A DNA stretch of 8,873 nt, taken from NCBI GenBank assembly GCA_030635995.1, contig DAOVXU010000059.1, positions 1 to 8,873 of the forward strand. Direction: 5' to 3'. Source of the DNA: Arcobacter sp. (GTDB lineage Bacteria; Campylobacterota; Campylobacteria; Campylobacterales; Arcobacteraceae). The position numbers and the translations under genes are program-made. Position 1 is the first letter of the stretch; the number at the start of each line of letters is the position of its first letter. This document shows positions 5,539 to 8,873 of this stretch, one piece after another. The notes under the pieces were generated by a model. It was not told where the DNA came from. It was given only the letters and a program-made list of their open reading frames with translations, and ran no database searches.

Positions 5539-6903
5539 CTATTTTATAAAACTTTCTATTATACTATTTGCAGCTTCTCTACCATCAAGTGTAGCTGTAA
5601 CAGCTAAATCAGCACCTCTTACACTATCACCGCCACTATATACATTTGCTTTTGATGTTTGATAATTCTCATCTACTTTTATACCATTCCACTTATCAAG
5701 TTCAAAATTTTGCTCTTTTATAAATTGTGGTAACTCTTGATCAAATCCAAGTGCCATAATAACAATATCAGTCTCTTCTAAATAATCACTACCCTCAATT
5801 ATTTCTACTCTTTGTCTTCCAGATTCATCAGCAACACTAAGTTCAGTTATCTCTAAAATAACACCTTTGTCATTGATAGATTTAGGTGATACATTAAATA
5901 CAAAATCAACACCCTCTTCTATTGAGTTTTCAACCTCTTTTTTACTACCTGGCATATTTGCTTTATCTCTTCGGTAAAGACATTTAATAGATTTTGCACC
6001 CTCTCGTACAGACGTTCTAACACAATCCATAGCAGTATCTCCACCACCAATAACTACAACTCTTTTATCAGTAACATCAATATAATCTTCTACATCTTCA
6101 CCAAATTGTCTTTTTTGAACTTTTGTTAAAAGATCCATAGCAAGATGAACGCTTGAATTTGTTTCACCCTCAATACCAGCCATTTTACCTTTAGTTGCAC
6201 CAATTCCTATAAATACAGCATCAAACTCTTTTTCAAGCTCTGCAAAAGATTTATCTTTTCCTATTTCACAAGAGGTAGTTACAACAGCACCTGCTTCTTG
6301 CAAAAATTTTACTCTTCTATCAATTCTATGTTTATCAAGTTTAAATCCAGGGATTCCATATGTTAATAATCCACCAGTTTTATTTGCTCTTTCAAATATC
6401 TCAACATCAATTCCAGCTCGAAGCAAAAATGTAGCACAAGATAAACCAGCAGGTCCAGAACCTATAATAGCAACTTTTTTACCAATCTTATTTTTCGTAA
6501 ATTTTGGTAAAAGACCATTTTCAAATCCAGTTTCAGTGATATGTGTTTCAATAGAACCAATTGTAATAGCTCCATGAGTATCATTTAAAGTACAATCACC
6601 CTCACATAAAACATCATGAGGACAAATTCTTCCAAGAATCTCTGGAAATGGTGAAGTTTCATTTGAGATATTAAAAGCCATCTCTATATCATTATCAGCT
6701 GTTTCTTTAAGCCATGCAGGGATTATATTATGCAAAGGACATTTCGTATGACAATATGGATCACCACAACCTATACATCTACTAGCTTGTTCACTAGCTT
6801 TAGAGGCATCAAATACTTCATAAACTTCACTAAAATCTTTAATTCTATCCATAACACCTCTTTTAGAAGCATTTATCCTATCAACCTTTGTAAAATTTAA
6901 CAT
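5539..6903 (-). CDS. gltD: Glutamate synthase (NADPH) small subunit
   Basis: Beta subunit of GOGAT. It oxidises NADPH through FAD and passes electrons over iron-sulfur clusters to the large subunit. It has 454 aa, normal for the bacterial form. The N-terminal iron-sulfur domain has C43-x2-C46-x4-C51-x3-C55 and a second set C94-x5-C100-x3-C104 in RICPHDVLCEGDC. Next come the FAD-binding Rossmann motif GSGPAGL (148-154), the conserved LTYGIPGFKLDK (180-191), the NADPH-binding motif GGGDTAM (286-292) and the C-terminal FAD contact region VYSGGDSVRGADL (421-433). The start at 6903 is supported by TAGGAG at 6913-6918. It lies 51 bases downstream of gltB on the same strand, as expected for a heterodimer operon. 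Related NfnB or dihydropyrimidine dehydrogenase subunits share this fold, but adjacency to gltB settles the assignment. Confidence 0.96.
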   Translation of the reverse strand: MLNFTKVDRINASKRGVMDRIKDFSEVYEVFDASKASEQASRCIGCGDPYCHTKCPLHNIIPAWLKETADNDIEMAFNISNETSPFPEILGRICPHDVLCEGDCTLNDTHGAITIGSIETHITETGFENGLLPKFTKNKIGKKVAIIGSGPAGLSCATFLLRAGIDVEIFERANKTGGLLTYGIPGFKLDKHRIDRRVKFLQEAGAVVTTSCEIGKDKSFAELEKEFDAVFIGIGATKGKMAGIEGETNSSVHLAMDLLTKVQKRQFGEDVEDYIDVTDKRVVVIGGGDTAMDCVRTSVREGAKSIKCLYRRDKANMPGSKKEVENSIEEGVDFVFNVSPKSINDKGVILEITELSVADESGRQRVEIIEGSDYLEETDIVIMALGFDQELPQFIKEQNFELDKWNGIKVDENYQTSKANVYSGGDSVRGADLAVTATLDGREAANSIIESFIK

Positions 6904-6912
6904 AATATCACT

Positions 6913-6918
6913 CTCCTA
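6913..6918 (-). promoter_or_regulatory. Ribosome binding site of gltD
   Basis: The minus strand reads TAGGAG nine bases before the gltD ATG. It gives gltD independent translation initiation within the gltB-gltD transcript. Confidence 0.8.
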
Positions 6919-6926
6919 AAATTCAA

Positions 6927-6951
6927 AATTAAACATTCATAATTAAACATT
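6927..6951. repeat. Tandem 11-bp repeat between gltB and gltD
   Basis: AATTAAACATT occurs at 6927-6937 and again at 6941-6951, a 14-base period, and fills most of the 51-bp gap. It is probably slippage-prone AT-rich spacer. No promoter or terminator hairpin is apparent. Confidence 0.5.
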
Positions 6952-6954
6952 ATC

Positions 6955-8873
6955 TTAATCTCCCTCATCTGGATTTAGTGGCAATACTGTCATATCTTTT
7001 GGTTTTACCATCCAAAAATTTCTTATCTCTGATCTAAAATTTTCCAATAAATTTTTAGCATTAAGAGAATCAGTGTGCTCAACATAATCTTTTAATAATT
7101 TTTTTAGATAAAATCTTTCAAGTTCTGTTTCATCAGTGTCAATTCTAAGAGCTTCAATTAACTCTTGATTCATTTTGTCCATAAACTCTCTATGTTCATC
7201 ATAAACAAAAGCTAATCCACCTGTCATACCTGCACCAAAGTTAAAACCAGTATTTCCTAAAATTACAACTATACCACCTGTCATATATTCACATGGAGAA
7301 TCTCCAGTACCCTCTACAACTGCAATAGTTCCAGAATTTCTAACTGCAAATCTCTCACCTACTGTTGCTCGAACATATAGTTTTCCACCAGTTGCTCCAT
7401 AAAGACAAGTATTTCCAGCACCAGCATATGATGAACCTTGAAGTTGTGGTTTAACTATAATTTTTCCACCACTCATACCTTTTCCAACATAATCATTTGC
7501 AACACCATCAAGATCAAGAGTAACACCCTTACTTAAAAATGTTCCAAAAGATTGTCCAGCAGTTCCAGTAAGTTTTAAAGTAACTGTATCTTCAGGAAGC
7601 CCAGCATCTCCATATCTTTTTGCAATCTCACCAGAAGAGAGAGTTCCAAAACTTCTATTTAAATTTGTTATTTCAGCTTCAAGAACTACAGGTTTTGTAG
7701 GATCTTCAACAGCTGGCATAATCTGTTTTAATAGTTCATGAGAATCTGTGTTTTTATCATAAGGGTCATTTGAAGTCACTTGACAAGTATCAATACCATC
7801 AATTCTTCTTAAGATATTTTGAAAATTAAATTTTTGTGCAAATTCATCATCTAAAACTTTTAGTAAATCACTTCTACCAACTATCTCTTCAATAGATTTA
7901 TATCCTAAAGAAGCAAGTATCTCCCTAACATCTTGTGCTAAAAATTCAAAATAAGAGATAAGTCTTTCAACTGTTCCAGAAAATTTATCTCTTAAATCTT
8001 CATCTTGAGTAGCAACACCAACTGAACATTTATTTGTATGACAAATTCTTAACATTTTACAACCAAGAAGTGTAAGCGCTGCTGTACCAAATGCATATGA
8101 TTCAGCACCTAGCATAGCTGCTTTTATTACATCTATACCTGTTTTAAGTCCACCATCTGTTTGAAGATGAACCATACCTCTTAAATGATTTGCTTTTAAA
8201 GCATTATGTGCTTCACTTAGTCCAAGTTCCCAAGCATTTCCAGTGTGTTTTATAGATGTTAAAGGAGCAGCTCCAGTTCCACCATCTGCACCAGAGATAA
8301 TAATCTTATCAGCATAAGCTTTAGCAACACCAGCCGCAATAGTACCAACACCAATAGTTGATACAAGCTTAACAGCAATAGAAGCAGTTGGATTTATCTG
8401 TTTAAGATCAAAAATCAACTGTGCCAAATCCTCAATAGAATAAATATCATGATGAGGAGGAGGTGAAATAAGTGTAACACCCGGTGTTGTATGTCTTAAT
8501 GTTGCAATCATAGGTGTAACTTTTGCCCCTGGAAGCTGTCCACCCTCACCTGGTTTTGCACCTTGAGCAAGTTTAATTTGAATCTCCTCACAATTTACTA
8601 AATAGCCAGGAGTTACACCAAATCTACCACTTGCAACTTGCTTGATTTTAGAATTTTTAAGTGTACCAAATCTTTTAGGATCTTCTCCACCCTCTCCAGA
8701 ATTTGATCTAGCTCCAATTGTATTCATAGCAACTGCAATTGCTTCATGAGCTTCAATTGAAATTGAACCACAAGACATAGCCGCACTTGCAAATCTTTTA
8801 AATACTTCTTGCTTAGATTCTACATCATTTATATCTATAGCTTTTTTATCACTATTAAACTCAAAGAAATCTC
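6955..8873 (-). CDS. gltB: Glutamate synthase (NADPH) large subunit, C-terminal part
   Basis: Alpha subunit of GOGAT, which makes two glutamates from glutamine and 2-oxoglutarate. Reading is open from the right edge to the TAA at 6955-6957, about 638 codons of a protein normally near 1,480 aa. The N-terminal glutamine amidotransferase and central domains are therefore outside the window. The frame continues upstream of the methionine at 8776-8778 as FKRFASAAMSCGSIS, a conserved internal segment, so that methionine is not the start. The FMN/2-oxoglutarate synthase domain is shown by SNSGEGGEDP, KPGEGGQLPG and SGADGGTGAAP. The [3Fe-4S] cluster ligands are the cysteine codons at 8059-8061, 8041-8043 and 8026-8028 (C-x5-C-x4-C). 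The C-terminal GXGXG beta-helix domain spans roughly 7725-7100, with many glycine-rich turns such as GKGMSGGKI and GAGMTGGLA. gltD follows on the same strand. Confidence 0.96.
   Translation of the reverse strand, partial: DFFEFNSDKKAIDINDVESKQEVFKRFASAAMSCGSISIEAHEAIAVAMNTIGARSNSGEGGEDPKRFGTLKNSKIKQVASGRFGVTPGYLVNCEEIQIKLAQGAKPGEGGQLPGAKVTPMIATLRHTTPGVTLISPPPHHDIYSIEDLAQLIFDLKQINPTASIAVKLVSTIGVGTIAAGVAKAYADKIIISGADGGTGAAPLTSIKHTGNAWELGLSEAHNALKANHLRGMVHLQTDGGLKTGIDVIKAAMLGAESYAFGTAALTLLGCKMLRICHTNKCSVGVATQDEDLRDKFSGTVERLISYFEFLAQDVREILASLGYKSIEEIVGRSDLLKVLDDEFAQKFNFQNILRRIDGIDTCQVTSNDPYDKNTDSHELLKQIMPAVEDPTKPVVLEAEITNLNRSFGTLSSGEIAKRYGDAGLPEDTVTLKLTGTAGQSFGTFLSKGVTLDLDGVANDYVGKGMSGGKIIVKPQLQGSSYAGAGNTCLYGATGGKLYVRATVGERFAVRNSGTIAVVEGTGDSPCEYMTGGIVVILGNTGFNFGAGMTGGLAFVYDEHREFMDKMNQELIEALRIDTDETELERFYLKKLLKDYVEHTDSLNAKNLLENFRSEIRNFWMVKPKDMTVLPLNPDEGD

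Noticed and set aside
8776..8778. ATG as the start of gltB
   Set aside because: The frame continues upstream to the window edge with conserved GltB sequence (FKRFASAAMSCGS), so the methionine is internal.
1..8873. CRISPR array, tRNA, rRNA, defence island or other new multi-gene system
   Set aside because: No regularly spaced repeats, no RNA-gene signatures and no unexplained gene clusters were seen. Apart from the small ankyrin protein, all genes belong to well-known housekeeping families.

Overview
The window is AT-rich bacterial chromosome. Its gene content and order point to Campylobacterota, most likely the Arcobacter group. A ribonuclease Y gene, a 5-formyltetrahydrofolate cyclo-ligase family gene, a thioredoxin-like lipoprotein gene and ftsY are neighbours, with a short comEC lacking the metallo-beta-lactamase domain close by. 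From memory, the same neighbourhood occurs around Cj1206-Cj1211 in Campylobacter jejuni. The taxon is inferred from gene content and protein style, not from a marker gene or a search.

Layout. Positions 1-1482 (minus) hold nearly all of rny, with only its last few codons beyond the left edge. Positions 1483-1703 contain no gene, but most of this stretch belongs to a 247-bp element (1502-1748) with a 33/34 terminal inverted repeat bounded by TA. It looks like a MITE or deletion-derived transposon remnant. The element also forms the last 14 codons and the stop of the folate gene (1704-2282, minus). A short divergent promoter region (2283-2338) separates that gene from a rightward cluster of three genes: tlpA-like lipoprotein (2339-2917), ftsY (2922-3947) and comEC (3960-5204). 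comEC overlaps tail-to-tail by 15 bp with a small ankyrin-repeat gene (5190-5534, minus). That gene is the last of a leftward gltB-gltD-ankyrin cluster: gltD is 5539-6903 and gltB runs from 6955 to the right edge, with its N-terminal half or more outside the window.

How the genes fit together. gltB and gltD encode the two subunits of NADPH-type glutamate synthase, which supplies glutamate from glutamine and 2-oxoglutarate. ftsY is the receptor for signal-recognition-particle targeting. The upstream lipoprotein is a periplasmic-type thiol-disulfide protein, and comEC is the DNA-uptake channel core. rny is a membrane-anchored mRNA-decay nuclease, and the folate gene recycles 5-formyl-THF. These are mostly housekeeping genes. 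No defence, phage or other multi-gene novel system is visible. The most unusual feature is the small inverted-repeat element wedged between the folate gene and rny, which has rewritten the end of one gene and occupies the leader of the other.
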